Shown: positions 9,946 through 22,600 of the stretch, one piece after another
Numbering within the stretch: the stretch's first letter is position 1
How the letters are laid out: each line of letters begins with the position of its first letter
Assembly (NCBI GenBank): GCA_947306475.1
Contig: CAMZGS010000001.1
Coordinates: forward strand, 310,001 to 374,000
DNA from: an uncultured Comamonas sp.
GTDB lineage: Bacteria; Pseudomonadota; Gammaproteobacteria; Burkholderiales; Burkholderiaceae_C
Length of the DNA stretch: 64,000 nucleotides
Direction: 5' to 3'
Notes under the pieces: generated by a model
The model's database searches: none
What the model saw: only the letters and a program-made list of their open reading frames with translations
What the model was told of the DNA's origin: nothing
Translations under genes and position numbers: made by a program

Positions 9946-10194
9946 GAGATCTCCTTCTTCCATTGCGAGTGATGCGAGTGACGAATGGTGGCTGGCTGGT
10001 CGTGGTGCCCAGGACGCAAGCCCCGTGAGCATATCGACCACGCAGGCGCGTGCGGCCAGGATGGCAGCCTCAGCGTGCAAATGTGCCGGTAAATCGTGCG
10101 CCGGGCTGTCGCACAGCAGACTTTGTGCGCAAAAAGCCGTTTGCAGGATGCCATCCTGCGGGAACAGGGGCAAAACACATGGTCTGTGCTTCTA

Positions 10195-10285
10195 AATCAA
10201 TAGCTGGTTGCGCTTGTTTTTCATGGATTTCAAGTGTTTTTAGACTTGAAATGCTTGGTGCATAATCGGTTGCAGCTATGAAAAA
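10195..10285. repeat. Dispersed intergenic palindromic repeat, long type
   Basis: ATAGCTGGTTGCGCTTG...TTGCAGCTAT ends with inner perfect ATTTCAAGT-N8-ACTTGAAAT. Confidence 0.65.
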
Positions 10286-10317
10286 TATGAAATTGGTGGC
10301 CGCAAAAGGGTGGACAG

Positions 10318-10360
10318 GCACACAAAACAAAACCCGCTGATGGGGCGCATCAGCGGGTTG
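10318..10360 (-). terminator. Rho-independent terminator of hemL
   Basis: 12-bp perfect stem AACCCGCTGATG/CATCAGCGGGTT, followed on minus strand by TTTTGTTTTG. Confidence 0.85.
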
Positions 10361-10405
10361 CCGGTGGGATTGGCGGCGCGCGGTGGCGCCGTCCTGTGCC
10401 GTGGC

Positions 10406-11710
10406 TTACAGCGTCCTGAACACGGCACGGGCCGCTTCAATGGTGCGGTCGATGTCTTCCTGGGTGTGCGCGGCGCTCATAAAACCAGCTTCGTACAGCG
10501 CTGGGGCAAAGTACTCGCCTTGCTGCAGCATGCCGTGGTAGAACTTGTTGAAGCGTGCCAAGTCGGTGGTCATCACCTGCGGGTAGTTGCAGGGCAACTC
10601 GGGCAGGAAGAAGAAGCCAAACAGGCCGCCTTGCCAGTCCACGCTGAAGGGAATGCCGGCGGCATCGGCCTCGGACTTGAGGCCCTGCATCAGCTGGCCG
10701 GTTTTCAGGTGCAGCTCGGCGTGGAAGCCGGGCTGGCTGATCAGCTCCAAGGTTTTCAGGCCGCAGGCCGTGGCAATCGGGTTGCCCGAGAGCGTGCCCG
10801 CCTGGTACACGCCGCCGGTGGGCGAGAGCTTTTCCATGATGTCGCGGCGGCCACCAAAAGCGGCCAGCGGCATGCCGCCGCCAATGACCTTGCCCATAAC
10901 GGTGATGTCGGGCCTGAAGCCTTCAATCTTTTGCGCGTACAGGCTCTGGGCGCCGCCCAGGGCGACACGAAAGCCGGTCATCACCTCGTCGTAGATCATG
11001 AGGGCGCCGTGCTCTTGCGTCAGCTCACGAATGCGGCGTGTGAATTCGACGTTGGCGCGCACAAAGTTCATGTTGCCCGCAATCGGCTCCATGATCACGC
11101 AGGCAATTTCCTGGCCCATCCTGGCAAAGGCTTCTTCGAGCTGGGCCACGTCGTTGTACTCCAGCACGATGGTGTCCTTGACCACATCGGCCGGCACGCC
11201 CGCCGAGGACGAGCTGCCAAACGTGGCCAAGCCCGAGCCAGCTTTCACCAGCAGCGCATCGGCGTGGCCGTGGTAGCAGCCGTTGAACTTGATGATCTTG
11301 TTGCGGCCGGTAAAGCCACGCGCCAGGCGCAGGGCGGTCATGCCCGCTTCGGTGCCCGAGCTGACCAGGCGCACCATGTCCATGCCGGGCATGAGTGAAA
11401 GGATTTTTTCAGCCAGATCCACTTCGCGCTCGGTGGGCGCGCCGTAGCTGAAGCCCTGATCGACGGCGGCGTGTACGGCAGCCACCACCTCGGGGTGGCC
11501 GTGGCCCAGGATCATCGGGCCCCAGCTGCCGATGTAGTCGGTAAAGCGCTGGCCGTTCCTGTCCCAGAAGTACGCACCCTGCGCGCGTTCAACAAAACGC
11601 GGTACGCCGCCAACGGCGTTGAACGCACGCACGGGCGAATTCACGCCGCCAGGGATGACGCGCTGGGCACGGGTCAGCAAATCTTGATTCAGGTCAATGT
11701 TCTGTGTCAT
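10406..11710 (-). CDS. hemL: Glutamate-1-semialdehyde 2,1-aminomutase
   Basis: [55 protein letters not shown]. Confidence 0.96.
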   Translation of the reverse strand: MTQNIDLNQDLLTRAQRVIPGGVNSPVRAFNAVGGVPRFVERAQGAYFWDRNGQRFTDYIGSWGPMILGHGHPEVVAAVHAAVDQGFSYGAPTEREVDLAEKILSLMPGMDMVRLVSSGTEAGMTALRLARGFTGRNKIIKFNGCYHGHADALLVKAGSGLATFGSSSSAGVPADVVKDTIVLEYNDVAQLEEAFARMGQEIACVIMEPIAGNMNFVRANVEFTRRIRELTQEHGALMIYDEVMTGFRVALGGAQSLYAQKIEGFRPDITVMGKVIGGGMPLAAFGGRRDIMEKLSPTGGVYQAGTLSGNPIATACGLKTLELISQPGFHAELHLKTGQLMQGLKSEADAAGIPFSVDWQGGLFGFFFLPELPCNYPQVMTTDLARFNKFYHGMLQQGEYFAPALYEAGFMSAAHTQEDIDRTIEAARAVFRTL

Positions 11711-12767
11711 TGGAAGAAATGGCAAAACCCGCCGGTGGCGGGCGGTGGTTGGACAAGTCCGGATCATCGGCATCGGTCGAAGGGGCGGGCTCCGGGGCAG
11801 CGCTGTCCTGCGGTTCAGGTTCGGCGGGCGAGGTCTCCTCCTCGGGCTGCGCCCAGAACATGCGGTCCGGAATCCAGCGGCCCATGCCTGGCCGAAAGGC
11901 GTTGTTCAGGCTGTGGTCTGCGTATTCCAGGGCTTCCTGGGCCGACTTGGCCAGATCGTTGCCGGCGGCCAGCAGGGCTGTCAGGGCGGCAGAGATGGTA
12001 TCGCCTGCACCAAGGAACTGTTCGCTGAACAGCTCAAACTTGCAGCTGGCCAGCACGGATTCGGTGCTGGCCAGCACGTTGTCCACAAAGTCGCCCGCCA
12101 GGGGCACGCCCGTGAGCAGCACAAAGGGCACGTTGCGCGCTTCGGCCGCCTGGGCGATGTCGCGCGGCCTGGGCGGGCGACTGCCCTGCCAGTCGGGCAG
12201 CAGCCAGCGCGCCAGCGTGCCATAGTTGCCCACCAGAACCGAGGTCTGCGGCAGCATCAGCTCTTCGAAGGCGTCCAGGTATTCCTCCAGCGCGTCGCCT
12301 TCCTGCCACCAGGACAGGTCGGGCATGTAGCTGATGACGGGAATGTGCGGGTAGTCGCTGCAGATCTCGGCAATGCTGCTCAGGTTGGCCGGAGAGCCGG
12401 CAAAGCCGAGTTTGATGGCGGTGATCGGCATGTCCTCCAGCAGCGTACGGGCCTGGTCGGTGACCAGCTCGTCGTCCAGGGCCGTGTGGCTGAACACGCG
12501 GCTGGTGTCGCTGACGTACACCCCGCAGGCCACGGCAACCGGGTGCGCACCCACGCTGGCGATGGTGATGACATCGGCCCCGAGCCCGCAACCGTTGCAC
12601 GGGTCCAGCACGTTGATGCTCATGACGCACAGCGCGCGCAGCTCGGCGCTGTCCTGGGCAGCGTCTTCACCGTCCGAAAGTGAGGGGGAAATGGGGGAGG
12701 GAGAGGGGGCTGCTGCTTGTGCAGCCAGAGAGTGCTTCGCCATGTACGCAGCCATGACCGTTGGCAC
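11694..12767 (-). CDS. thiD: Hydroxymethylpyrimidine/phosphomethylpyrimidine kinase
   Basis: [50 protein letters not shown]; overlaps hemL start by 17 bp. Confidence 0.8.
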   Translation of the reverse strand: MPTVMAAYMAKHSLAAQAAAPSPSPISPSLSDGEDAAQDSAELRALCVMSINVLDPCNGCGLGADVITIASVGAHPVAVACGVYVSDTSRVFSHTALDDELVTDQARTLLEDMPITAIKLGFAGSPANLSSIAEICSDYPHIPVISYMPDLSWWQEGDALEEYLDAFEELMLPQTSVLVGNYGTLARWLLPDWQGSRPPRPRDIAQAAEARNVPFVLLTGVPLAGDFVDNVLASTESVLASCKFELFSEQFLGAGDTISAALTALLAAGNDLAKSAQEALEYADHSLNNAFRPGMGRWIPDRMFWAQPEEETSPAEPEPQDSAAPEPAPSTDADDPDLSNHRPPPAGFAISSNDTEH

Positions 12768-12962
12768 GCCAGAGTCAAGGTTTAGGGTAAAAGTCTAGAT
12801 AGAATCCAATTGCATTCTATTGGAAGCCGTTTTAAGCTGCGCCGGGCGCTGCAATTGGTGTAGGGTACGCCGGTATTTGGGTGGGGTCGGGCACCCGGCT
12901 ATTCGGTTGTGCTCGGCTTGCTGCGTGACAAGTTACAACAACACAACAGGGGAGCTCTTACG

Positions 12963-13349
12963 TTGAGTACAACCAGCCAATCGTTCAAGGTGTTGGTCAT
13001 TGACGACAGCAACACCATTCGACGCAGCGCCGAAATTTTTCTCAAGCAAGGCGGCCACGAAGTTCTGCTGGCCGAGGATGGCTTCGATGCACTGGCCAAA
13101 GTCAACGATTTTCAGCCACAGTTGATTTTTTGCGACATTCTGATGCCGCGCCTGGACGGCTATCAGACCAGTGCCATCATCAAGCGCAACGCGCGTTTTG
13201 CAGATACGCCCATCGTCATGCTTTCCTCCAAGGATGGTGTGTTCGACAAGGCGCGCGGCCGCATGGTCGGCTGTCAGGAATATCTGACCAAGCCTTTCAC
13301 CAAGGATCAGCTGCTGCAAACCGTGCAAAAGTTTGGCAAGCCCGCCTGA
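12963..13349 (+). CDS. pilG: Twitching motility response regulator PilG, probable TTG start
   Basis: VLVIDDSNTIRRSAEIFL...FCDILMPRLDGYQ..KPFTKDQL; GGGGAG ribosome-binding site before TTG at 12963. Confidence 0.88.
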   Translation: MSTTSQSFKVLVIDDSNTIRRSAEIFLKQGGHEVLLAEDGFDALAKVNDFQPQLIFCDILMPRLDGYQTSAIIKRNARFADTPIVMLSSKDGVFDKARGRMVGCQEYLTKPFTKDQLLQTVQKFGKPA

Positions 13350-13389
13350 TCGTTTTTCTTCGCTTTGCCTCCTCTCACGGGAAGTAACC

Positions 13390-13755
13390 ATGCCTATACA
13401 AACCGTTCTCGTCGTTGACGATTCCAAAACCGAATTGATGTTTCTGACCGATGTGCTGCAAAAGCGTGGTCTTACCGTGCGCACCGCAGAAAATGCCGAG
13501 CAGGCCATGCAGTCGCTGTCGGAGGCCAGGCCCGACCTGATCCTGATGGACGTGGTCATGCCCGGTCAGAACGGCTTTCAACTCACGCGCACCATCTCGC
13601 GCATGCCCGAATACGCTGGCATCCCGATCATCATGTGCACCAGCAAGAACCAGGAGACCGACAAGGTCTGGGGGCTGCGCCAGGGGGCCCGCGACTACAT
13701 CACCAAGCCAGTCAACCCCGCTGAGCTGTGGTCCAAAATTTCAGCGCTGGAATAA
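13390..13755 (+). CDS. pilH: Response regulator PilH
   Basis: VLVVDDSKTELMFLTDVL...LILMDVVMPGQNGFQ; in pilG-pilH-pilI-pilJ order. Confidence 0.88.
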   Translation: MPIQTVLVVDDSKTELMFLTDVLQKRGLTVRTAENAEQAMQSLSEARPDLILMDVVMPGQNGFQLTRTISRMPEYAGIPIIMCTSKNQETDKVWGLRQGARDYITKPVNPAELWSKISALE

Positions 13756-13758
13756 GTT

Positions 13759-14295
13759 ATGGCTGTCGGGCGTTCCAAACAATCGTTACAAGAGTTACAA
13801 GCCCGTTTGGCGGAGCGCCTGCTGGCAGCACGAACCGACGGGGTAGATTCTGCACAATGGCTGGCTGTGCAGGCAGGCGGGAGGAATTACCTGGTGCCCT
13901 TGGCGCAGGCGGGTGAGATCTTCCCCTGGTCCGGTGTGCAGACCGTGCCTTATGCCCAGGCCTGGTTCTGGGGGGTGGCCAGCCTGCGCGGTAACTTGGT
14001 GGGGGTCATTGATCTGGCCGCTTTGCTCGGTCACCCGGTGGAGCGTTCCCAACAATCGCTGGCAGAAACCAGCCTGTTGGTGATCAATCCGGCCCTGCAA
14101 GTGAATGCGGCTTTGGTGGTTGACCGACTGTTGGGCTTGCGCAGTGGCGATGCCTTGCAGGCTGTGCCCGGTGAGGTGCCTGACGGCACACGCGGTCTGG
14201 GTCGCTTGTGGAGCGACGACCGAGGGCTGCAGTGGCAAGAGTTGAACTTGCAAGTCCTGGTGCAAACACCAGAGTTTTTGCGTGTTTCGCAGTGA
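13759..14295 (+). CDS. pilI: CheW-like protein PilI
   Basis: [47 protein letters not shown]. Confidence 0.85.
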   Translation: MAVGRSKQSLQELQARLAERLLAARTDGVDSAQWLAVQAGGRNYLVPLAQAGEIFPWSGVQTVPYAQAWFWGVASLRGNLVGVIDLAALLGHPVERSQQSLAETSLLVINPALQVNAALVVDRLLGLRSGDALQAVPGEVPDGTRGLGRLWSDDRGLQWQELNLQVLVQTPEFLRVSQ

Positions 14296-14318
14296 CTGAA
14301 TTCCAAAAAGAGGTACCA

Positions 14319-16550
14319 ATGTCTTTTCTCCAGCAGTTTGGCGCTTTGCTCGGTCGTCGCAGTCCAGCCAAGGAAGCTTCTTCAGGCGACACCACGACCA
14401 TGGGTAGCGAGTCCTTGCTTCAGCAGACCCTGCAGAGCGTGCAAAACTCCGAGCTCCTGGATGGCAGCGCTTTGCTGGAGCAGGACAAGATTTCATTGCC
14501 TCTGTTGGGCACGGCGCCAGCGGCGTCGCACCAGCGCAAGCTGCTGGCCGTGCTGGCCATCGGCGGGGTGGCACTGGCACTGACCTCTGCCTGGGTGCTG
14601 CAGCAGTCGGACCGTGCGGCCAAGCAGGTGGCGGCAACGGGTCAGGCACTGATGCAGGCGCAGCGCATGGCCAAGTCGGGTACTCAGGCCTTGCTGGGTG
14701 TGCCGCACGCATTCCTGGAGCTCAAGAGCAGTACGACGGTGTTTGGCAACAACGTGCGCGCCCTGGCCCATGGTGATGAGGGCGCAGGTATCGTGGCCGT
14801 GAAAGAGGAATATCAGGAGGATGTGCAGGCCATGCTGAAGGTGGCCGAGCGCTCCGAAAAGAACGCCAAGGCCGTGTATGCGCAGGAAGATGTGCTGATC
14901 AAGGTGGCCGGCGCCCTGCGTGACGTCAATCAGCAGTCGGCATCGCTGCTGGATCTGTCCGAGACCGTGGCTTCCATGATCATGCAGAACAGCCAGCGCC
15001 GCTCGGAGCTGGAAGCCGTCAGTCAACTGGCCATGCTGACACAGCGCATCGGCAAGTCGGCCAATGAATTCCAGTCGCTCGAAGGTGTGAACCCCGAGGC
15101 GGTGTTCCTGCTGGGCAAGGACTTGAACACCTTCCAGGAGATTGCCCAGGGGCTGCTCACCGGCAATGAGGAACTGGGACTGGTGGGTACGGAAAACGCC
15201 CAGGTGCGTGAGCAATTGACCACCTTGCTGGCACAGTACGAGGCCACGCGCTCGGATGCCGAAGCCATTCTGAGCAACCTGCAGGGGCTGGTGTCGGCGC
15301 GTGAAGCCCAAAGCGTCGTGATTGGCGACAGCGAGACCTTGCGCACGCAGCTGGAGTCCCTGCAGACACGCCTGTCGGGCGATGCGGGTGTCAGCTGGGG
15401 GCAGCTGGCCTTGCTGCTGGGCCTGGGTATCTTTGTGCTGTTGTGCGGTATCGGCATTGCACGTGTGGCGCTGCTGGACAGCCGTCTGCGTCAGCAACAG
15501 GCCGAGCAGCAGCAGCGTGAAGCCCGCCTGCAGGAGCAGGAGGCCAAGCGTATCAACGACGCCAACCAGGCCGCCATTTTGCGTTTGATGAACGAACTGC
15601 AGAACCTGGCCGAAGGTGACCTGACGCAGGAAGCCACGGTGACCGAGGACATCACGGGCGCAATTGCCGACTCGGTGAACTACACGGTGGAAGAGCTGCG
15701 CCTGCTGGTGGGCAACGTGCAGAAGACGGCCACGCAGGTGGTGGACACCACCTCGCAGGTGGACGCTACGTCGGCCCAACTGCTGGCAACATCGACCGAG
15801 CAGCTGCGCGAGATTCGCGAAACTGGCCAGGCGATTCTGGACATGGCAGCGCGCATCACGGCGGTTTCCGCACAGGCCCAGGCATCTGCCGATGTGGCCA
15901 ACAAGTCGCTGCGTGCTGCCGAGCAAGGTCAGCAGGCGGTGCAGGACACGATTGGCGGTATGAATGCCATCCGTGACCAGATGCAGGAAACCTCCAAGCG
16001 AATCAAACGCCTGGGTGAGTCTTCCCAGGAAATTGGTGAAATCACCGAGCTGATTTCCGACATTACCGAGCAAACCAACGTGCTGGCTCTGAATGCGGCC
16101 ATCCAGGCCGCCTCGGCTGGTGAGGCAGGACGAGGCTTCTCTGTGGTGGCCGAGGAAGTGCAGCGTCTGGCGGAACGCTCGGCAGACGCAACGCGCCAGA
16201 TTGCCACCCTGGTGAAGACCATTCAGACGGACACGCAAGACACGGTTGCTGCCATGGAGCGCGCCACCTTGGGTGTGGTGGAGGGGGCGCGTCTGTCCGA
16301 CTCTGCGGGCGCTGCGCTGGCACAGATCCACGAGGTGTCGCGCCAGTTGGCAGAGCTGATTGAGGAAATCTCCCGCACCACGCAGGCCGAAGCCGGCCTG
16401 GCCAACGAGGTGGCTGACAGCATTCAGCACATCTTTGTGGTGACGGAGCAGACCGGCGAGAGCACGCGCACTACTGCACAGCAGGTGCGCGATCTGGCCC
16501 GCATGGCCCAAGAGTTACGCCAGTCGGTGGCACGTTTCAGAATTGCATAA
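14319..16550 (+). CDS. pilJ: Methyl-accepting chemotaxis protein PilJ
   Basis: Two TM segments, MCP signalling hairpin [47 protein letters not shown]. Confidence 0.92.
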   Translation: MSFLQQFGALLGRRSPAKEASSGDTTTMGSESLLQQTLQSVQNSELLDGSALLEQDKISLPLLGTAPAASHQRKLLAVLAIGGVALALTSAWVLQQSDRAAKQVAATGQALMQAQRMAKSGTQALLGVPHAFLELKSSTTVFGNNVRALAHGDEGAGIVAVKEEYQEDVQAMLKVAERSEKNAKAVYAQEDVLIKVAGALRDVNQQSASLLDLSETVASMIMQNSQRRSELEAVSQLAMLTQRIGKSANEFQSLEGVNPEAVFLLGKDLNTFQEIAQGLLTGNEELGLVGTENAQVREQLTTLLAQYEATRSDAEAILSNLQGLVSAREAQSVVIGDSETLRTQLESLQTRLSGDAGVSWGQLALLLGLGIFVLLCGIGIARVALLDSRLRQQQAEQQQREARLQEQEAKRINDANQAAILRLMNELQNLAEGDLTQEATVTEDITGAIADSVNYTVEELRLLVGNVQKTATQVVDTTSQVDATSAQLLATSTEQLREIRETGQAILDMAARITAVSAQAQASADVANKSLRAAEQGQQAVQDTIGGMNAIRDQMQETSKRIKRLGESSQEIGEITELISDITEQTNVLALNAAIQAASAGEAGRGFSVVAEEVQRLAERSADATRQIATLVKTIQTDTQDTVAAMERATLGVVEGARLSDSAGAALAQIHEVSRQLAELIEEISRTTQAEAGLANEVADSIQHIFVVTEQTGESTRTTAQQVRDLARMAQELRQSVARFRIA

Positions 16551-16602
16551 CAAAGATCTGGCCTTGGGCACGCAGGTGGCCGAGTAAGGTCAAGGATGAA
16601 GC

Positions 16603-19600
16603 ATGTCGGTGAATCAAGACACTTCTACGCACACGGCCCGTATGGGTGCTCATGAGCAGGATCTGGGGCCTCTGGCCTGGGTACGCGAAGAGCTGCGCAA
16701 ATCATTAGAGGGCGCTGTGCGCACCATGCGCCGCTTCGTACTGGAGGCACAAGAGGCTCGCGAATCGGACTTGGCCGCCCTGGACAGTAGTCCGCTGCGC
16801 ATGGCCAAGCAGCAGCTGCACCAGTCGGCCGGTGCTCTGGACATGGTGGGGCAGCCGCAGGCGGCATTGCTGTTGCAAGCCATGGAAGCGGCGGTTCAGC
16901 ACTACGTGCAGACCCCCAACGACTGCACCGATGCCGCCGTGCAAACGCTGGAGAAAACCAGTTTTGCGCTGCTGGAGTATCTGGACGTGGTGCTGGCGGG
17001 CAAGCAGGTGCTGCCTGTGGCGCTGTTTCCGCAATACCGCGATGTCCAGGCCTTGTACGGGCAGGAGAGCAAGGTGCACCCGGCCGACCTGTGGCCTGTG
17101 GAGCGCAGCCTGCGTGAGCCGGTCATTGCCGCCAATGTGCCGGCCTTGCCGTACGGGCCGGAGGCGCGCGCCGTGCTGGATGCCGCGGTGCTGCAAATCG
17201 TCAAGGGCGCTGACCCTGGGGCCTGCGCCCGCCTGCGCAACCTGAGCCTGGCTTTGGCACAGCAACATGCACCTGGAGTGTTGCGTATCTTCTGGAAGGT
17301 GTCCGCTGGCTTTTTCGATGCCATGGCATATGGTCTGGTGGCGCCGGACGTCTATGCCAAGCGGGTTGCCTCGCGGGTGCTGATGATCTACGCCAACCTG
17401 GCCAAGGGGCAGGAGGTGGCGACCGATCGCCTGATGCAGGACATGCTGTTCTTCTGCTCCCAGGCCACCGCTGCCCCGGCAGGCAAGGCCCAGGTGCTTC
17501 AGGCCGTGCGGGAGAGCTTTGACCTGCAGCGCTACCCGCGCATCGATTACGAAAAACCCTATTTCGGCCGTTTCGACCCCGCGCATCTGGCTCTGGCGCG
17601 CAAGCGCATGGCTGCGGCTGCGGAGTTGTGGTCGGCTTTGGCAGGTGGCGACAAGCAGAAGATCAAGCAGGTTGTGGACCAGTTCTCGCTGGTGTCCGAA
17701 TCGCTGGTGCAGCTGCATCCTTCCAGCCAGCCCCTGGCCCTGGCCCTGACGCATGTCATGCGTCGCCTTGAGCAGACGGGCCAGCCGCCTTCCGCCGAGG
17801 TGGGCATGGAAGTGGCCACGGCGGTGTTGTACTTGCAGGCAGCCTTTGTGTCTCTGGACATCTCGGAAGCCGACATGGCCGCGCATACCCATACGTTGGC
17901 AGAGCGGCTGGTGCGTGTGCTCAGCGGCAAGGAACCTGCGCCGCTGGAGCCCTGGATGGAGCAGCTGTATCGCCGGGTGAGCGATCAGCAGACCATGGGC
18001 AGCGTGGTGGGCGAGTTGCGCCAGACCCTGAGCGAGGCAGAAAAGTACCTCGACCAGTATTTCCGCGCCCCCGACGATGTGCAGCCCCTGCAGCCCGTAG
18101 GTGGTTTGCTGGCGCAGATGCGCGGTGTGCTGTCGGTGCTGGGCCTGGATCCGGCATCGCAGGCCATGGGGCAGATGCGCCGTTACGTGGAGAGCCTGCA
18201 GGTGGGGGCCGTCCCCACCGAGGAGCGCCAGACGGTGTTCGACAAGCTGGGCAACAGTCTGGGGGTGCTGGGCTTTTTGATCGATATGCTCAGCTACCAG
18301 CCCAGCATGGCGCGCAAGCTCTACATCTACGACGATGTAGCCGGTGAGCTCAAGCTCATCATGGGCCGCAGCCGCCAGCGCCAGGAGGAAGCACCGGTGC
18401 CTGCAGCGGTGGAGGAGGCTCCTGCAACGGCAGCACCACCGGCAGCACAACCTGTCGCGCCGCAGGCCAAGGTGGAAGAGGCTGCGCCCAAGGCTGCAGA
18501 GCCCCAGCCTGCGCCGGGGTCGGACGCGGCGCTGCCGGTGCTCGACGCACCGCCCCAGACACCAGCCGCCGCCCCCAGCGCGCCAGTACAGGAGCACGTT
18601 GCCACAGCCGCTGTGCAGCCGGCAGCGCCTGCTGCACCGCCGTCCGCCCCTGCATCAACACCTGCTCCTGCATCAACACCTGCTCCTGCATCAACACCTG
18701 CTCCTGCCGCGGCGCTGCAGGCCGAAGAAGAGGATTCGGACGAAGAGCTGCTCGAAATCTTCCTGGAGGAGGCCACGGAGGTCATCGGCAATGGCGAGGC
18801 TGCCTTGCAGAACCTGGCGCACGATGCTGGCGACCTGGGCGAGCAGACCGTGCTGCGTCGTGCCTTCCACACCCTGAAGGGCAGCTCGCGCATGGTGGGG
18901 CTGGACGAATTTGGCGAAGCTGCGTGGGCAATGGAGCAAATGCTCAACGCCTGGCTGGCAGAGCAAAAGCCCATGCCCGATGCCATGCAGACCCTGGCCT
19001 CTCAGGCCATGCGGGGGTTTGCCCAATGGGTGCAGGCCATTCGCGACAAGGCCGCTGGTTCGTGGCAGGCCACACCCTTCCGGGCCAGCGCCGATGCCAT
19101 GCGCCTGCAAAACAAGCTGGTCGATCTGGACCTGGCCGCTGCCAGCGGTCAGGCGGTGGCGCAGCCCGTGGCCGAGCTCCAGCCAGAGCAACTGCAGGCG
19201 ATGGAGACGCTGGATCTGGCGGCTCCTGCACAGGAGCCTGCTGCGCCGTCGGCACCTGAGCCGCAGGTGGCGCCCGAAGTGCCCACAGAGGCGGCAGAGG
19301 CAGCAGCAGAGCCCGTGGCAGCAGCCGAGACGCTGTTCTCCGTTACACCAACACAGGCTGAAGCACTGGCCGAGACGCCAGCACCCGCGCAGCCCGAAAC
19401 GCCAGTGCTGGACGCGGGCCTGGACCTGTCCTTTGCGCCTGTGACGGAAGAAGCGGCGGCGCCTGCCGCCGAGCCGGAGACACCAGCCAGCACCGAAACG
19501 GATCTTGGCCTGAACTTCGAGCTGGACTTCTCCGGCTTCGAGGCGCCGGCGGCCGAAGCGCCTGCAGAAGAAGCCGCCCCAGCCGTCCAGGACGAAGTTG

Positions 19601-22600
19601 CAGCACCGCAGCTGTCTGAGTTTGGTCTGGATCTGCCCGAGCTGAGCCTGGATCTGGGCCCAGTGGCAGAGCAGGCGCCCGCGCAGGAGCAACCCGAACC
19701 GCAACCTGTGGTCGAGCCAGAGCCGGTCCTGGCACTGGATGCCGCAGAGACCAAGGTGGTGGGCGATTTGAGCATCCCGCTGCCGCTGTTCAACGTGTAC
19801 CTGGCCGAGGCCGAAGTCTGGTCGCAGAACCTGTGCGACAGCCTGCGCGCCTGGTGCGAGGATGTGTCGCAACCTCAGCCTGCGTCGGCCCACGCCTGGG
19901 CGCACTCGCTGGCCGGCAGTTCGGCCACGGTGGGCTTTACCGCACTGTCGTCGCTGGCCCGCTTGCTGGAAAACGCCTTGCTGCACCTGCAGCCGCTGCC
20001 GCAAGGGCAGCAGGAACATGCCCAGGTGCTCAGCGCTGCAGCCGACGAAATCCGCCGCATGCTGCACCAGTTTGCTGCTGGCTTTCTGGCACAGCCCCAG
20101 GCCGATCTGCTGCCGCGCCTGCAGGCGCTGCTGGACGTGCGTGTGCTTGAGGAAACCCCGGCGGCCGCGCAAGAGCCTGCACCCGCAGTGGAGCAGGACA
20201 CCATCCTGAATCTGGACGACTTCCTGGATGTTGCCGAGCCCGCCCAGGAAAGCGAGGCCGCGCCAGCGCCGGCCGACACTCCGGAACCGACTGCGTCCCT
20301 GGAGCCTGCGGAGCCGCTGGAGCCGACCTTGCAGATCGAGCTGCCCGAACTGGAGGCGGAGCTTGCCCCCATTCAGGAGCAGGAGGCTGCTTCCGAGCCA
20401 GAGCCTGTGGCCGAACCGGCGCAGCAGCCGCAAGCGCAGTCCGCTTCGGCTGCCGATCCCGAAGCCGCAACAGCCCCGGCCACGCGCCCCGAGCCCAGCC
20501 AGCAGGTGCTGCAGGCCCTGCAGGCACAGCAGGAGCTGGATGCCGCCATGGCGCGTGCCATGGCCATCGAGGACGATGAGGACGACGACATCGATGCACT
20601 GGACATGGTCGATCCCGACCTGTTCCCGATCTTCGAAGAGGAAGCGCTGGATCTGCTGCCCACCCTGAGCGCCTCGCTGCGTGAGTGGAGTGCACATCCG
20701 CAGCGTACCCAGGCGCGCGCAGTCCTGCTGCGTGCCCTGCACACCCTGAAGGGCAGTGCTCGCCTGGCTGGCGCCATGCGTCTGGGCGAAATGGCACACC
20801 GCCTGGAGTCGTTCCTGGAGCAGTTCGACATCGAAACGGTCACCTCCGATGACCTGGAGCCGGTGTTCGTCAAGCTCGACGCCATGGAGGCCGCCTTCCA
20901 CGTGCTGCGCGCCGTGCACACGCAGGAGCAGGTGGAGCAACTCGCATCCCCCGTGGTGCCGCTGGCCGATCCTGTTGCGTCTGCAGCGACACCGGAGGCT
21001 GCACCCGCCGCCGCGCCGGAGTCTGCTGCCACCACACCGGCTGCCGCCCCCGTTGCCGCACCCCTGACGCCGATGCCGCCCACCACGGTGGCGCCGCGCG
21101 CCGGCAGCCAGGCGCTGGTGCGCGTGCGTGCGCAGCTGCTGGACCGTCTGGTGAACGATGCGGGTGAGGTGATGATCACGCGCTCGCGCCTGGAAGCGCG
21201 CGTGGCGCAGCTGAAGAACTTCCTGAGCGAGCTGTCGAACAACCTGGAGCGTCTGCGCCACCAGCTGCGCGACATGGAAGTGCAGGCCGAATCGCAGATG
21301 CAGTCGCGCCAGCAGCAGGCCAAGGACAACAGCGCCGAGTTCGACCCGCTGGAGTTCGACCGCTTCACCCGGGTGCAGGAGCTCACCCGCATGCTGGCCG
21401 AATCGGTGGACGACGTGGCCACGGTGCAGCGCAACCTGCAGCGGCAGGTGACGGGCGCCGAAGACGAGCTGCATACCCAGGCCCGCCTGACGCGCGAGCT
21501 GCAGCGCGACCTGCTGCGCACGCGAATGGTGGAGTTCGATGCCGTCGCCGAGCGCCTGTACGCCGTGGTGCGTCAGACCGCCAAGGACGTGGGCAAGCAG
21601 GTCAAGCTGGAGGTGCTGGGCGGCACGATCGAAATGGACCGTGGCGTGCTGGAGCGCATGACCCCGGCGTTCGAGCACCTGCTGCGCAACTGCGTGGGCC
21701 ACGGCATCGAGCTGCCCGAGCAGCGCCAGGCTGCCGGCAAGGCAGCCGCAGGCCGCATCCGCATCCAGGTGCAGCAGTCGGGCAATGAAGTGTCGGTGCG
21801 CGTCGAGGACGATGGCGCCGGCCTGAACATCGAACGCATCCGCGCCAAGGCGCTGGAGCGTGGCCTGATCGACGCCGACACGGTGGTTGATGCCGCGCGC
21901 GCCGCGCAGCTCATCTTCATGCCGGGCTTCAGCACGGCAGAGCAGCTTTCGGGCATTTCGGGCCGGGGCGTGGGCATGGATGTGGTGCGCTCCGAAGTGC
22001 TGGCACTGGGTGGTCGTATCGAGACCACGACCGAACCCGGCAAGGGCTCCACGTTCGAGCTGGTGCTGCCCCTGACCACGGCTGTGACCCAGGTGGTGCT
22101 GCTGCGTGCAGGCGACTTCATTGTGGGCATCCCCGCCAGCCTGGTGGAGATCGTGCGCCGCGTGCCCCTGGCCGATCTGGAGCTGGCCTACCGCAGCGGT
22201 CAGCTGTTGCAGGCCGATGGCAGCCAGCTGCCCTTCTTCTGGGCCGGTGCGGTGTGGAGCCATTCGCCGCGCAGCACCGAAACCTCGGGGGGCAAGACCC
22301 GTCCCGTGGTGGTGGTCAACAGTGCCTCGCAGCGCCTGGCGCTGCACGTCGATGAAGTGCTGGGCAACCAGGAAGTGGTGGTCAAGAACCTGGGCCCGCA
22401 GCTGGCACGTCTGCCGGGTCTGGCCGGCATGTCGCTGCTGGCCTCCGGTGCCGTGGTGCTGATTTACAACCCGGTGGCGCTGGTGGCTGTGCACGGCGAC
22501 AAGATCCGCGCTCTGGGCCAGGGCCTGCCCGCCATCCTGGACGAGGCACAGGCCAGGCAGCTGCGCCAGAAGGAGGCCGAAGGCGCCAACGCCGCCGAAG

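Noticed and set aside
10310-11398. 362-aa plus-strand ORF opposite hemL
   Set aside because: Antisense of a clear aminotransferase-family gene.
12790-12830. CCAAT/ATTGG and AGAAT/ATTCT small palindromes upstream of thiD and pilG
   Set aside because: Short AT-rich symmetries, no second copy or known consensus; may just be promoter sequence.
14493-16511. 672-aa minus-strand ORF opposite pilJ
   Set aside because: Antisense of the MCP gene, low-complexity translation.
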